64,000 nt of DNA from Plantibacter sp. PA-3-X8 (GCF_003856975.1 NZ_CP033107.1:2170001-2234000); one strand, 5' to 3'; numbered from the stretch's first letter, positions 29,064-38,361 are shown. Numbers and translations: made by a program. The notes: generated by a model not told the origin, from the letters alone.

Positions 29064-30437
29064 TCAGCACTCGATGACGTTGACCGCGAGACCGCCCTCG
29101 CTCGTCTCCTTGTACTTCGTCGACATGTCGACGCCGGTCTGGCGCATGGTCTCGATCACGGTGTCGAGCGACACCAGGTGCGTCCCGTCGCCGTGCAGGG
29201 ACAGGCGTGCGGCGCTGACGGCCGTCGAGGAGGCGATCGCGTTGCGTTCGATGCACGGGACCTGGACGAGCCCGCCCACCGGGTCGCACGTGAGGCCGAG
29301 GTGGTGCTCCATCGCGATCTCCGCGGCGTTCTCGACCTGACGCGGTGTGCCGCCGAGGACGGCGCACAGGGCACCGGCGGCCATGGCGCAGGCCGAGCCA
29401 ACCTCGGCCTGGCAGCCGCCCTCGGCCCCGGAGATGGACGCGTTCGCCTTGAAGAGCGAGCCGATGGCGGTCGCCGTGAGCAGGTACCGACGGATCCCGT
29501 CGAGCGAGGCGCCCGGCACGAACCGCAGGTAGTAGCTCCCGACGGCCGGGATGATCCCCGCGGCCCCGTTCGTGGGTGCGGTCACGACCCGCCCGCCGGA
29601 GGCGTTCTGCTCGTTGACCGCCAGGGCGAACGCGTGCAGCCACTCCGTGGGGAGCTCACGCCCGCTCTCGGCCTCGGCCACGTCGAGGCGCTCACGGACG
29701 GCACGCGCCCGGCGCTTGACGCCGAGACCGCCCGGGAGTGTGCCGGTGTCGGCGAGCCCGGCGGTCACGCACTCGTGCATGGCCGTCCAGATGGCGTCGA
29801 GGCCGGCGTCGACCTCGACCGCGGACCGCAGGGCCTCCTCGTTGCGTCTCGCGATCGCGTCGATCGGGAGCCCTGTCTCGTCGCAGAGGCCGATGAGCGT
29901 CTCAGCGGTCCGGAACGGCATCGGCACGGGTGTCGACGGCAGCACCGTGCTCGGGTCGTCGCCGTCACGACGGATGAAGCCGCCGCCGACCGAGTAGTAC
30001 GTCTCGGAGCGCACCGGGAGGTCGCTCCGCTGATCCCAGGCGTGCAGCGTCATGGCGTTCGGGTGGCCCGGCAGCCTCGTCCTGGGCACGAACGAGACGT
30101 CGTCCTTCGAGAACGCGATGGCCCGCGTCCCGGCGAGCGCGAGGGGAGCGCCGTCGGGGTGGTCGCTCCAGGCCCGGCGGACCTCGGCGGGATCGCACCC
30201 TTCGGGAGTGAGCCCCTGGAGTCCCGCGACGACAGCGTCGGGGGTGCCGTGGCCGATGCCGGTCGCGCCGAGCGATCCGTACAACGAGCACGTGACGCGG
30301 TCGACCCGGTCGAGCAGGCCGTCGTCCGCGAGCCCGGTGGCGAAGGCCAGGGCCGCCCGCATCGGTCCGACCGTGTGCGAGCTGGACGGCCCGATCCCGA
30401 TGGAGAAGAGGTCGAACGCGGACACGTATGCGGTCAC
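29064..30437 (-). CDS. sdaA: L-serine ammonia-lyase, iron-sulfur type
   Basis: 457 residues, the single-chain form with a beta domain (SxxDLFSIGIGPSSSHTVGPMRAA) followed by the alpha domain. Cys residues in GAEGGCQAEVGSACAMAAGAL, GLTCDPVGG and the C-terminal Cys itself should ligate the 4Fe-4S cluster; the last residue being Cys is typical. The enzyme deaminates serine to pyruvate. A GTG start with GGGGG upstream was chosen since the SAFDLFS segment follows it directly; the open frame extends twelve codons further. Confidence 0.95.
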   Translation of the reverse strand: MTAYVSAFDLFSIGIGPSSSHTVGPMRAALAFATGLADDGLLDRVDRVTCSLYGSLGATGIGHGTPDAVVAGLQGLTPEGCDPAEVRRAWSDHPDGAPLALAGTRAIAFSKDDVSFVPRTRLPGHPNAMTLHAWDQRSDLPVRSETYYSVGGGFIRRDGDDPSTVLPSTPVPMPFRTAETLIGLCDETGLPIDAIARRNEEALRSAVEVDAGLDAIWTAMHECVTAGLADTGTLPGGLGVKRRARAVRERLDVAEAESGRELPTEWLHAFALAVNEQNASGGRVVTAPTNGAAGIIPAVGSYYLRFVPGASLDGIRRYLLTATAIGSLFKANASISGAEGGCQAEVGSACAMAAGALCAVLGGTPRQVENAAEIAMEHHLGLTCDPVGGLVQVPCIERNAIASSTAVSAARLSLHGDGTHLVSLDTVIETMRQTGVDMSTKYKETSEGGLAVNVIEC

Positions 30438-30501
30438 TGGACGACCCCCTTCGGTGCGACTGGCTCCTCTCACTCTAAGCGTCTTCGGCGCCGGGTGCGG
30501 T

Positions 30502-30564
30502 GTCAGCGGCCGTCAGCGGGTGTCAGCGGCAGGTGAGCGATCCGTGAGTGCCCCCGCCCACACT
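30502..30564 (+). promoter_or_regulatory. Direct repeats at 10-11 base spacing, BTAD-type operator
   Basis: GTCAGCGG occurs at 30502, 30512 and 30522, then relatives GTGAGCGA at 30533 and GTGAGTGC at 30544, so each lies one helical turn from the next. About eight bases after the last one comes CACACT (30559..30564), a possible -10. Heptamer direct repeats one turn apart and just upstream of a -10 are how SARP/BTAD activators bind. A BTAD regulator gene lies just after the exporter genes. The binding itself is inferred. Confidence 0.5.
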
Positions 30565-30616
30565 GTTGTCCGGGTCGCCCACCGGCGGACCACACCTGAT
30601 TTCGAAAGGCATCCGC

Positions 30617-31630
30617 ATGAGCATCAGCTCCGACTGGGCGATCGAAGCCCACGGCCTCGTGAAGACCTTCGGCGACAACCGGGCGGTCGACGGCGTCGAC
30701 CTCTCGGTCCGCACCGGCACCGTCTACGGCGTCCTCGGCCCGAACGGCGCCGGCAAGACCACCACCATCAGCATGCTGGCGACGCTCCTGCGTCCTGACG
30801 CCGGCACCGCCACCGTCTTCGGACACGACATCCAGCGGGAGTCGCAAGTCGTGCGCCAGCTCATCGGCGTGACGGCGCAGTTCGCGTCCGTCGACGAGAA
30901 CCTCTCGGCCACCGAGAACCTCGTCATCTTCTCGCGACTGCTCGGGCTCGGCCGCGCGGAGGCGAAGCGCAAGAGCGCGGAACTCCTCGAGGAGTTCGGC
31001 CTGAGCGACGCGGCGTCGCGACCCCTGAAGAAGTTCTCCGGCGGCATGCGTCGTCGTCTCGACCTTGCGGCGAGCCTCATCGCCCAGCCGCCCCTCATCT
31101 TCCTCGACGAGCCGACCACGGGCCTCGACCCGCGGACCCGCGCGCAGATGTGGGACACGATCCGCCGCCTGGTCGCGACGGGCTCGACCGTCCTCCTGAC
31201 CACCCAGTACCTCGACGAGGCGGACCAGCTCGCCGACCGGATCGCCGTCATCGACCGCGGTCTCGTGGTCGCCGAGGGCACCTCCGACGAGCTGAAGGCC
31301 TCCGTCGGCGAGTCGTCGCTGCAGCTGCGGCTCGCGGACCCCGCCGACCTGGAGGATGCGCGACGGGTCATCTCGAGCGTCCTCGGCGTCGACACCGTCG
31401 TCTCACCGGAGGCCACCCGCATCACGGCCCCGATGCGCGACCCCGACGCCGTGACCGACCTGTTCATCACGCTCCGGGAAGCCGGGATCCGGCTCGCGGA
31501 GATGAGCGTCCAGAAGCCGACGCTCGACGAGGTCTTCCTCACCCTCACCGGGCACGGCGTCGAGGCGGACGACGCCGACGCCACGTCCGACACCGATTCC
31601 CTCGACACCGCAGAGCAGGTCCACGCATGA
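30617..31630 (+). CDS. DrrA-type ABC exporter ATPase
   Basis: 337 residues. GPNGAGKTTT is Walker A, FSGGMRRRLD the signature, LIFLDEPTTGLD Walker B and TTQYLDEADQLADR the H-loop region with Gln in place of His, all typical of the daunorubicin resistance ATPase group. The C-terminal third contains the CREEM-like LDEVFLTLTGHG. It exports a hydrophobic or drug-like compound with the permease that overlaps its stop by ATGA. GAAAGG stands before the ATG. Confidence 0.9.
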   Translation: MSISSDWAIEAHGLVKTFGDNRAVDGVDLSVRTGTVYGVLGPNGAGKTTTISMLATLLRPDAGTATVFGHDIQRESQVVRQLIGVTAQFASVDENLSATENLVIFSRLLGLGRAEAKRKSAELLEEFGLSDAASRPLKKFSGGMRRRLDLAASLIAQPPLIFLDEPTTGLDPRTRAQMWDTIRRLVATGSTVLLTTQYLDEADQLADRIAVIDRGLVVAEGTSDELKASVGESSLQLRLADPADLEDARRVISSVLGVDTVVSPEATRITAPMRDPDAVTDLFITLREAGIRLAEMSVQKPTLDEVFLTLTGHGVEADDADATSDTDSLDTAEQVHA

Positions 31631-32442
31631 GCACGATCACCATCACCCCGGCCGCAGACCGGTCCCTCCGGAACCATGTCAGCCTCTCGCAGACGGTCCG
31701 CAACTCCTTCACCATGGCGTACCGCGGACTGCTCAAGATCAAGCGCACGCCCGAGCAGCTGATCGACGTGACGGTCCAGCCGATCATCTTCACGCTGATG
31801 TTCACATACATCTTCGGCGGCGCGATCGCCGGCGACGTCGCGAGCTATCTGCCGATCATCATCCCGGGCATCCTGGTCCAGACCGTCATCACGACCTCGG
31901 TCGTGACCGGCATCCAGCTCCGCGAGGACATGGACAAGGGCGTGTTCGACCGCTTCAAGTCGATGCCCATCGCCCGCATCGCACCGTTGGCCGGTGCCCT
32001 CCTCGCCGACACGGTGCGCTACACGATCGCCACGACGCTCACCTTCGCGATGGGCTTCGTCATGGGGTACCGGCCGGAGGGCGGCATCGGCTTCGTGGCC
32101 CTCGCCGGCCTCCTCGTGATCGTCTGCGCCTGGGCCATCAGCTGGATCTTCGCGTTCTTCGGGGTCATCGCCCGGAGCGCGAGCAGCGTGCAGGGCATCT
32201 CGTTCCTCGTCCTGTTCCCGCTGACGTTCCTGTCGAACGCCTTCGTGAACCCGGAGACGATGCCGAGCTTCCTCCAGGGCTTCGTGGACGTGAACCCGGT
32301 CTCGCACCTCGTGACCGCGGTCCGCGACCTCGCGAACACGGGTGTCTTCGGCGGCGACGCCTGGCTGGCGCTCCTCGGTGCCGCCGTCATCGTCGCGGTC
32401 TTCGCACCGCTCACCGTGCGGGCGTACATGCGCCGCGCCTGA
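31627..32442 (+). CDS. DrrB-type ABC exporter permease
   Basis: 271 residues with six membrane segments, the ABC-2 permease layout of DrrB, and the typical GFDRFKSMPIAR-like loop (VFDRFKSMPIARIAPL) after the second segment, plus NPVSHLVTAVRDL near the end. It partners with the ATPase. Its stop faces the large BTAD regulator gene from 24 bases away, with no strong hairpin between. Confidence 0.9.
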   Translation: MSTITITPAADRSLRNHVSLSQTVRNSFTMAYRGLLKIKRTPEQLIDVTVQPIIFTLMFTYIFGGAIAGDVASYLPIIIPGILVQTVITTSVVTGIQLREDMDKGVFDRFKSMPIARIAPLAGALLADTVRYTIATTLTFAMGFVMGYRPEGGIGFVALAGLLVIVCAWAISWIFAFFGVIARSASSVQGISFLVLFPLTFLSNAFVNPETMPSFLQGFVDVNPVSHLVTAVRDLANTGVFGGDAWLALLGAAVIVAVFAPLTVRAYMRRA

Positions 32443-32466
32443 CGACGAGACGATCGCAGCGACCGA

Positions 32467-35400
32467 TCAGTGCGCCGCCAGGGCAGGACTGCCGAGCAGT
32501 TCGAACGCCCTGGCGGCGCTCTCGTGCGCCTGCAGGGAGAGGGACCGCTCGGCGAGGCGTTCGCGCTCGGTCGCCGTGAGTCGCGCCGCCGCTGCTGCCT
32601 CGTGTGGTGTGCGGACGAGCGAGGGGATGTCCTGACGTGAGGCGAGCGCACTGGCGAGCGCGACGAGCTCGGCGCCGATCAACCGCACCTCGTCGTCCTC
32701 CGAGCGGACGTACCAGGCGCCGAGCGCGATGACGGTGGAACCCAGCACCGGTCGGTCGAACCGGTTCGGGAGGAGGCGTCCCAGCGCGATGGTGCGGGTG
32801 CGGACCCGCCGCGCGAGACGCTGGACCTCGGTGGCGTCCGGGACACCGTCCAGCACGGCGGCGGCGATCGCGGCGGAGCCGACGAGGGTGAACCACGGCG
32901 ATCGGCGCGACTCACCCGGAGCGAACGCCACGAGCGCCTTCCCGTAGAGCTCGGCTCCCCGTGCGGCGTCGCCCTGTGCCCGCGCGATCTCGGCGAGACC
33001 GGCCCAGCCGATCGACCGCCGTTCGGGGAGCGGGGCGAACGCGGAGAACGAGACGTCGTCCGAGAGGAACCGGTCGAGCACGGTGGTGGCGGCGGCGTGG
33101 TCACCGCGGGCGATGTCGCCGATCGCGATCAGCCACTCGAGTTGACGGAGGTCCGCCTCGGCACCGATCGCGGTCAGCCCCTCGGCAGCGCGGGCCGCCC
33201 AGACGAGCGCCTCCTCCGGCTCGTCGTTCTGGCTGTGCAGCTGGGCGAGCATGTGCGCACTCATGGCGGCGCCCCAGACGTCGCCGAGCGTGAGCGAGAG
33301 GTCGTTCGCGCGCAGGGCGGCCGCTTCGGCGGCGCGGGGGTCGCCGTCGTTCTCCGCCGCCTGGGCCGACATGAGGTTCCCGAGGTTCGCGACGTGCGGG
33401 TCGGCCGACCGGGAGTACTCGCGGAGGAGGGCCTCCGCGTGTTCGGGGCGACCCGCGACCAGCAACAGGCTGACCATCGCGCGCATCCGTGGATCCTGTG
33501 TCGTCCGCGCCCGTTCGAGTCGGCGGAGGACGCCGATCGCCCGCGCGGACGTGCGGGGATCGGTGGCGAGGAAGGTCACGGTGATGATGGCGACGGCGAT
33601 GGCCGGGGTGTCGGTCGACACCGACTCCGGGTCCTGATGGCGGAGCACGTCGAGGACGGCCGTTCCGAAGACCAGGACCTCCTGATGCGCGCTGCGGATC
33701 GTCCAGAAGAGGGCGAGTCCTGCGAAGACCGGGGCGACGACGTCGGCGCGATCGTCGGCGACGGCCCCGCGGAGCACGTCCACCAGGGTGTCCTGTTCGA
33801 GGGCGAGGCGCGCGAACGCCGCCACCTGTCGCGGTCCCTGCATGGCGGGGAGGAGCGTCTCCGCGAGTGCGACCGCCCACGTCCGAGTGCGGTCGAGTAC
33901 GAGGTCGTCCTCGTGCGCCTCGGCGGACTTGATCGCGCCGAACTCGCGGACCGTCTCGAGCATCCGGAATCGGACGGTCCCGGTGGCCGGGTCGTCCTGC
34001 ACGGTGAGCAACGACTGGCCGACGAGCGCGTCGAGCGCCTCCACGACCTCGACCTCGGGGGCGAGCACTGCTGCCGCCTCCAGATCGAAGCCGTCGGGGA
34101 ACCTGGACATGCGACGGAGGACGACACGTTCGTGCTCGCCCAGGAGGTTCCAACTCCAGTCGATGACGGCGAGCAGGGTGCGGTGGCGCTCAGGAGCACT
34201 GCGATCACCGGCGGTCAGCAGGGTGAAGCGGTTCCCGAGTCGTCGCTCCACCTCCTCGACCGACATGGATCTGGTGCGCGCCGCCGCGAGTTCGATCGCC
34301 AGCGGGAGGCCGTCGAGTCTCGCGCAGAGACGTGCCGCGACGTCGAGTGGCACATGGAGACCCGGACGGGCGGCGCGGGCACGCTCGACGAACAGCCGCA
34401 CCGCCGGGCCCGCGTGTTCGAGGTCGGTGCCGTCCACGGCAGCGTCCAGCGGATCGAGTTGGTAGACGTGCTCGGCGGCGATCGACAACGGGCTCCGACT
34501 CGTCGCGAGGACGCGGAGGTCGCCGGCCCAGGCCAGCGCATCGGCGATCCAGCGCGCCGCCGCATCCACGAGGTGCTCGCAGTTGTCCATCACGAGCAGC
34601 GTCGGCCGCTCCAAGAGTCGGTCGATGATGCGCTCGTGCAGCTCGACCGGTTGCACCATGATCGCTTCGCTCAGCCGACGCGGGGTCGGGGCCTCGCGGA
34701 TGCCGAGTGCGGTCGCGACCGCGAGTGGCAGATCCTCCGGGTCCCGTACGCTCGCCAGTTCCACCACGACGACGCCGGGCGTGGTCGTGGTGGCACGCCG
34801 GGCGACCTCCTGGGCGAGTCGGGTCTTCCCGAGGCCACCGGGGCCGAGGATCGTGGTCAGGCGGACCTCGGACACCAGCGTGCCGATCGCATCGAGGTCG
34901 GTGTCGCGACCGAGGAGCTCGTTCGGCGCCGTCCGGAGTCCGAGCACCATGCTGGAGACCCGGGCGGCCAGGGGAGTGGCCGCCGGCGGAGACGGCTCGA
35001 CGGCGTCCTGCAGGAGCGCCGCGTGTGCCGCGACCAGCGCCGACGTCGGGTCGGCACCGAGTTCGTCCCGGAGCCGGTGACGGTGGTCCGTGAAGAGCTG
35101 CATCGCGTCGGAGCGACGTCCGCTCTGCGCGTAGGCGTTGAAGAGCATCAGCTGGGTGGCGTCGTCGAGTGGATCGGCGGCGACGAGCGCCTCGAGATCG
35201 GTGATGACGGCCGCGCCGTCGCCGAGCTCGAGGCGGCTCTGAGCACGCACCCGGCGCAGGTCGTCGCGGAGCCGCGCCGCGCGGTGCGCCAGCTCGTCGC
35301 CGAGCGGGCCGTCCAGTTCAGCGCCTGGATCACCGGTCCAGAGGAGGAGTGCGTCCCGGGCGAGCGTGCCCGCGGTGTGCGGGTCGGCGGCGCGGATGGC

Positions 35401-35742
35401 CGTCGACGCCGCATCGGCCGCCTGCGCGGCGACGTGGAGGTCGACCAGGGACTGGTCGATCGACAGTCGATAGCCGGCGGCCGAGGAGTCGATGAGGTCG
35501 GGCGCCGACACGGCGCGCACCCGTGAGACCAGGGTCTGCAGCGCGGCTTTGGCACCCGCGGGCGGTGCGTCGTCCCACAGCTCGTCGATGAGGGCGGCCG
35601 TCGACACGGCGCGCCGGTCCGCGAGCACCAGGATCGTCACCAGCGCTTTGGCGAGCCGGCCGCCGGGTTCGACGAGCCGACCGGTGCGTCCCTCGACGAG
35701 CACCGGCCCCAGGACGGTCACTCGGAGGTTCGACGCAGGCAC
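32467..35742 (-). CDS. BTAD-family transcriptional regulator with ATPase domain
   Basis: 1091 residues: an OmpR-type winged helix (about 5-95, ending QTLVSRVRA), the bacterial transcriptional activation domain (about 100-250), an NB-ARC/AAA ATPase with Walker A GPGGLGKT (about 300-308) and LLVMDNCEH as Walker B, a winged-helix LuxR-like follow-on and a long TPR-like helical C-terminus. This is the AfsR/large SARP architecture. GTG at 35742 was chosen: TACACT lies six bases before it, so leaderless. It probably activates the convergent exporter operon through its direct repeats. Confidence 0.9.
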   Translation of the reverse strand: MPASNLRVTVLGPVLVEGRTGRLVEPGGRLAKALVTILVLADRRAVSTAALIDELWDDAPPAGAKAALQTLVSRVRAVSAPDLIDSSAAGYRLSIDQSLVDLHVAAQAADAASTAIRAADPHTAGTLARDALLLWTGDPGAELDGPLGDELAHRAARLRDDLRRVRAQSRLELGDGAAVITDLEALVAADPLDDATQLMLFNAYAQSGRRSDAMQLFTDHRHRLRDELGADPTSALVAAHAALLQDAVEPSPPAATPLAARVSSMVLGLRTAPNELLGRDTDLDAIGTLVSEVRLTTILGPGGLGKTRLAQEVARRATTTTPGVVVVELASVRDPEDLPLAVATALGIREAPTPRRLSEAIMVQPVELHERIIDRLLERPTLLVMDNCEHLVDAAARWIADALAWAGDLRVLATSRSPLSIAAEHVYQLDPLDAAVDGTDLEHAGPAVRLFVERARAARPGLHVPLDVAARLCARLDGLPLAIELAAARTRSMSVEEVERRLGNRFTLLTAGDRSAPERHRTLLAVIDWSWNLLGEHERVVLRRMSRFPDGFDLEAAAVLAPEVEVVEALDALVGQSLLTVQDDPATGTVRFRMLETVREFGAIKSAEAHEDDLVLDRTRTWAVALAETLLPAMQGPRQVAAFARLALEQDTLVDVLRGAVADDRADVVAPVFAGLALFWTIRSAHQEVLVFGTAVLDVLRHQDPESVSTDTPAIAVAIITVTFLATDPRTSARAIGVLRRLERARTTQDPRMRAMVSLLLVAGRPEHAEALLREYSRSADPHVANLGNLMSAQAAENDGDPRAAEAAALRANDLSLTLGDVWGAAMSAHMLAQLHSQNDEPEEALVWAARAAEGLTAIGAEADLRQLEWLIAIGDIARGDHAAATTVLDRFLSDDVSFSAFAPLPERRSIGWAGLAEIARAQGDAARGAELYGKALVAFAPGESRRSPWFTLVGSAAIAAAVLDGVPDATEVQRLARRVRTRTIALGRLLPNRFDRPVLGSTVIALGAWYVRSEDDEVRLIGAELVALASALASRQDIPSLVRTPHEAAAAARLTATERERLAERSLSLQAHESAARAFELLGSPALAAH

Positions 35743-35778
35743 GTCACGAGTGTATCCAGGGCTCGTTACTTGGACCGG

Positions 35779-35831
35779 CCCGGTCACTGAGCCTGTCGAA
35801 GTGCGGTCCGTCGACACGCTCAGGGAACGGG
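35779..35831. repeat. Dispersed-repeat hairpin
   Basis: A forward copy (35779..35802) and a degenerate reverse copy (35806..35831) face each other and can pair. The block sits between the start of the BTAD regulator gene and the 3' end of the CoA-binding protein gene. Confidence 0.7.
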
Positions 35832-35842
35832 TGTGGGAGCCC

Positions 35843-36529
35843 TCAGCGCAGGGTCTTGCGGGCGGTGATCTGGCCGGTGTCGAAGCCGAGCAGATGGAGG
35901 CCACCGTGGAACCGGGCGTGCTCCACCTTGATGCAGCGGTCCATCACGACGTTCAGACCCTTCGACTCGCCGTACTCGGCCGCCTCCTGGTTCCAGATGC
36001 CGAGCTGCACCCACACCGTCGGTGCTCCGATGGCGACGACCTCGTCGATGACCTGGGGGATGTCGCTCGCCTTGCGGAAGACGTCGACGATGTCGGGTAC
36101 CTCCGGCAGGGAGGCGAGGTCGGGGTAGGCGGGCTGACCGAGGATCTCCGTGGCGTTCGGGTTCACGAAGTAGATCGTGAAGTCGCTCGACTGCTGCAGG
36201 TAGGTGCCCACGAAGTACGAGGAACGCGCCGGGTTCGGGGAGGCGCCGACGATCGCGACGGACTTCGCCTCGCGGAGGAGCTTCAGGCGGGCCTTCGCGT
36301 CGGGGCCCACCCACGTGCGCTGCGAACGCAGCAGCTTCGCGAGCGGCGAGTCGGCGGGCAGCGAGCAGGTGAGGCCGTTGGTGAGCCGGACCGTCTCGGT
36401 CGCGTCCTGGTCGGTCTCGGTCACTGCCGCGTCCGCACCGGTCAAGGTCGCGTCCTCACCGGTCACTGCCGCGTCCACACCGGTCACTGTCGCGTCCACA
36501 CCGGTCACTGAGCTTGTCGAAGTGCTCAT
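35843..36529 (-). CDS. CoA-binding domain protein with repeat-derived N-terminus
   Basis: 228 residues. From about residue 48 onward it is a CoA_binding_2 Rossmann protein: VAIVGASPNPARSSYFVGTYL, VYFVNPNxTEILGQPAYP and VWVQLGIWNQEAAEYGESKGLNVVMDRCIKVEHAR. The first 45 residues are unusual: STSTSSVTG is encoded by a dispersed-repeat copy, followed by seven-residue repeats VTGVDAT/A. AAGGAG lies seven bases before the ATG, overlapping the end of the upstream gene, so the repeat really is translated. It follows the sulfhydrylase gene by four bases, suggesting a shared role in sulfur metabolism. Confidence 0.88.
   Translation of the reverse strand: MSTSTSSVTGVDATVTGVDAAVTGEDATLTGADAAVTETDQDATETVRLTNGLTCSLPADSPLAKLLRSQRTWVGPDAKARLKLLREAKSVAIVGASPNPARSSYFVGTYLQQSSDFTIYFVNPNATEILGQPAYPDLASLPEVPDIVDVFRKASDIPQVIDEVVAIGAPTVWVQLGIWNQEAAEYGESKGLNVVMDRCIKVEHARFHGGLHLLGFDTGQITARKTLR
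36419..36525. repeat. 21-base tandem repeat ending in a dispersed-repeat copy
   Basis: Four units of 21 bases (GGTCACTGCCGCGTCCACAC type) run into a dispersed-repeat copy, CACTGAGCTTGTCGAAG. All of it lies inside the 5' end of the CoA-binding protein gene and keeps its frame, giving a heptapeptide repeat. Confidence 0.85.
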
Positions 36530-36533
36530 GCCA

Positions 36534-37823
36534 CTACTCCTTCACCGCTGCGGCGAGCGCCTGGTCGAGGTCGTAGATGATGTCGTCAGGGTCCTCGATA
36601 CCGACGCTCAGCCGGACGATGCCCGGCAGCACACCGGCGTCGACGAGTTGCTGGTCGGACAGCTGTGCGTGCGTCGTCGATGCGGGGTGGATGATGAGCG
36701 TCTTCGCGTCGCCGATGTTCGCCAGGTGGCTCGCGAGGTCGACGGACTCGATGAGCTTCTGGCCGACCTGACGGCCACCCTTCACCTCGAAGCTGAAGAC
36801 CGAGCCCGGGCCCTTCGGCAGGTACTTGTTCGCGCGCTCGTGGTGCGGGTGGGCCGGGAGCCCGGCCCAGTTGACGGCGGCGATGCGCGGGTCGGCGTCG
36901 AGCCACTCGGCGACGATCCGCGCGTTGTCGACGTGGGCCTGGATCCGGAACGGCAGCGTCTCGACGCCCTGGGCGAGGAGGAAGGCCGAGTGCGGTGCGA
37001 GCGCCGGACCGATGTCGCGGAGCTGCTCGGCGCGCAGCCGGGTGAGGAAGGCGTACTCGCCGAAGTTGCCCGACCACTGCAGGCCGCCGTAGCTCGGGAC
37101 GGGCTGGCCGAACAGGGGGAACTTGTCGGTGTTCCAGTCGAAGCGCCCGCTCTCGACGACGACACCGCCGAGGGTCGTTCCGTGGCCGCCGAGGAACTTG
37201 GTGGCCGAGTGCGTGACGATGTCGGCACCCCACTCGATCGGGCGGTTGAGGTAGGGCGTCGCGATGGTCGAGTCGATGATGAGCGGAATGCCGTGCGCGT
37301 GCGCGACGTCGGCGAGGCCCTCGATGTCGGCGATCTCGCCCGAGGGGTTCGCGACCGTCTCGGCGAAGACGAGCTTCGTGTTCTCCTGGATGGCGGCGGC
37401 GTAGTCGGCGGCGTCGGAGGACTGCACGAAGGTGGTCTCGATGCCGAACCGGCGGAGGGTGACGTCGAGCTGCGTGATCGAGCCGCCGTAGAGGTTGGCC
37501 GAGGCGACGATGTGGTCGCCCTGTCCGGCCAGCGAGGCGAAGGTGATGTACTGCGCGGCGAGGCCGGAAGCGGTCGCGACGGCACCGAGGCCGCCCTCGA
37601 GGCTGGCGATGCGCTCCTCGAAGCTCGCGACCGTCGGGTTGGCGAGGCGGGAGTAGATGTTCCCGTACTTCTGCAGGGCGAAGCGCGCGGCGGCGTCGGC
37701 GGTGTCGTCGAAGACGAAGGCGCTCGACTGGTAGATGGGCAGCGCCCGTGCGCCGGTCACCTGGTCGGGGATGTTGCCCGCGTGGATCGCACGCGTGCGG
37801 AAGCCATACTCACGATCTGCCAT
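36534..37823 (-). CDS. metY: O-acetylhomoserine sulfhydrylase family PLP enzyme
   Basis: 429 residues, the length of O-acetylhomoserine aminocarboxypropyltransferases rather than the shorter gamma-synthases. [10 protein letters not shown] holds the PLP Lys, [12 protein letters not shown] the PLP Asp, and YSRLANPT the phosphate contacts. It makes homocysteine from O-acetylhomoserine and sulfide in the cytoplasm. TAGCGT (37830..37835 on this strand) is six bases before the ATG. The CoA-binding gene is cotranscribed downstream. Confidence 0.92.
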   Translation of the reverse strand: MADREYGFRTRAIHAGNIPDQVTGARALPIYQSSAFVFDDTADAAARFALQKYGNIYSRLANPTVASFEERIASLEGGLGAVATASGLAAQYITFASLAGQGDHIVASANLYGGSITQLDVTLRRFGIETTFVQSSDAADYAAAIQENTKLVFAETVANPSGEIADIEGLADVAHAHGIPLIIDSTIATPYLNRPIEWGADIVTHSATKFLGGHGTTLGGVVVESGRFDWNTDKFPLFGQPVPSYGGLQWSGNFGEYAFLTRLRAEQLRDIGPALAPHSAFLLAQGVETLPFRIQAHVDNARIVAEWLDADPRIAAVNWAGLPAHPHHERANKYLPKGPGSVFSFEVKGGRQVGQKLIESVDLASHLANIGDAKTLIIHPASTTHAQLSDQQLVDAGVLPGIVRLSVGIEDPDDIIYDLDQALAAAVKE

Positions 37824-37951
37824 GCGTTCACGCTACCGGAGCACCGTCGAGCGCTTCACCGTGCTGCAACATTGCGTCGCATTCGACCGCACTGCACAGG
37901 GCCTGCCCAGGGCGTCGGCGTATCGTGTGGGACACAGCCCTCATCGGGCTG

Positions 37952-37990
37952 CCGGACGAGGGCGCAGTACCCGGAACGCGACAAGACTGA
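37952..37990 (+). ncRNA. Guanidine-III riboswitch (mini-ykkC type III)
   Basis: CCGGACGAGGGCGCAGTACC followed by CGGAACGCGACAAGACTGA matches the class III guanidine riboswitch: CCGG (37952..37955) pairs with CCGG (37971..37974), and loop CAGT (37965..37968) pairs with ACTG (37986..37989) as the pseudoknot; ACGAGG and GACAAGAC are the conserved single-stranded parts. The ribosome binding site GAGGAG follows within a few bases. Guanidine binding should expose it and turn on the SMR exporter. The unusual four-pair pseudoknot differs from the longer GCGCCG version. Confidence 0.9.
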
Positions 37991-38009
37991 CCACTGAGGA
38001 GTGATCGTC

Positions 38010-38333
38010 ATGTCTTGGATCGTACTCATCGCGTCCGGTGTCCTGGAAGCCGTCTGGGCCACCGCGCTCGGCAAGTCCGAGGGCTTCACGAAGCTCTGGC
38101 CGACCGTGACGTTCGCGGGGGCGCTCGTGCTCAGCATGGCCGGCCTCGCCTGGGCCATGCGCGACATCCCGGTGGGCACCGCCTACGCGGTCTGGGTCGG
38201 GATCGGCGCAGCGCTCACCGTCGGATACGCCATGACCTTCGGCGGCGAGCAGCTGTCGGTCGTCAAGGTGCTGCTCATCCTCGGGCTCATCGGCTGCGTC
38301 ATCGGCCTGAAGATCGTGGGCGGCGAGCACTAG
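38010..38333 (+). CDS. sugE: SMR guanidinium exporter (Gdx/SugE type)
   Basis: 107 residues with four membrane helices. MSWIVLIASGVLEAVWATALGK carries the conserved Glu of the SMR family, and the GTAYAVWVGIGA segment is the signature of the guanidinium (Gdx) rather than the multidrug branch. It exports guanidinium in exchange for protons. ATG at 38010 was chosen; a GTG at 38001 would overlap the ribosome binding site. The riboswitch immediately upstream supports the guanidinium call. Confidence 0.93.
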   Translation: MSWIVLIASGVLEAVWATALGKSEGFTKLWPTVTFAGALVLSMAGLAWAMRDIPVGTAYAVWVGIGAALTVGYAMTFGGEQLSVVKVLLILGLIGCVIGLKIVGGEH

Positions 38334-38361
38334 CCGCGCTGGTCGGGCACGCACGCCTTCC

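Noticed and set aside
28470..30536. A 688-codon plus-strand frame opposite the rhodanese-like and serine dehydratase genes
   Set aside because: The opposite strand encodes a full-length, motif-complete serine dehydratase; the frame is a composition artefact.
33097..35526. A long plus-strand frame opposite the BTAD regulator
   Set aside because: No start signal or recognisable domain, and the minus-strand regulator is complete.
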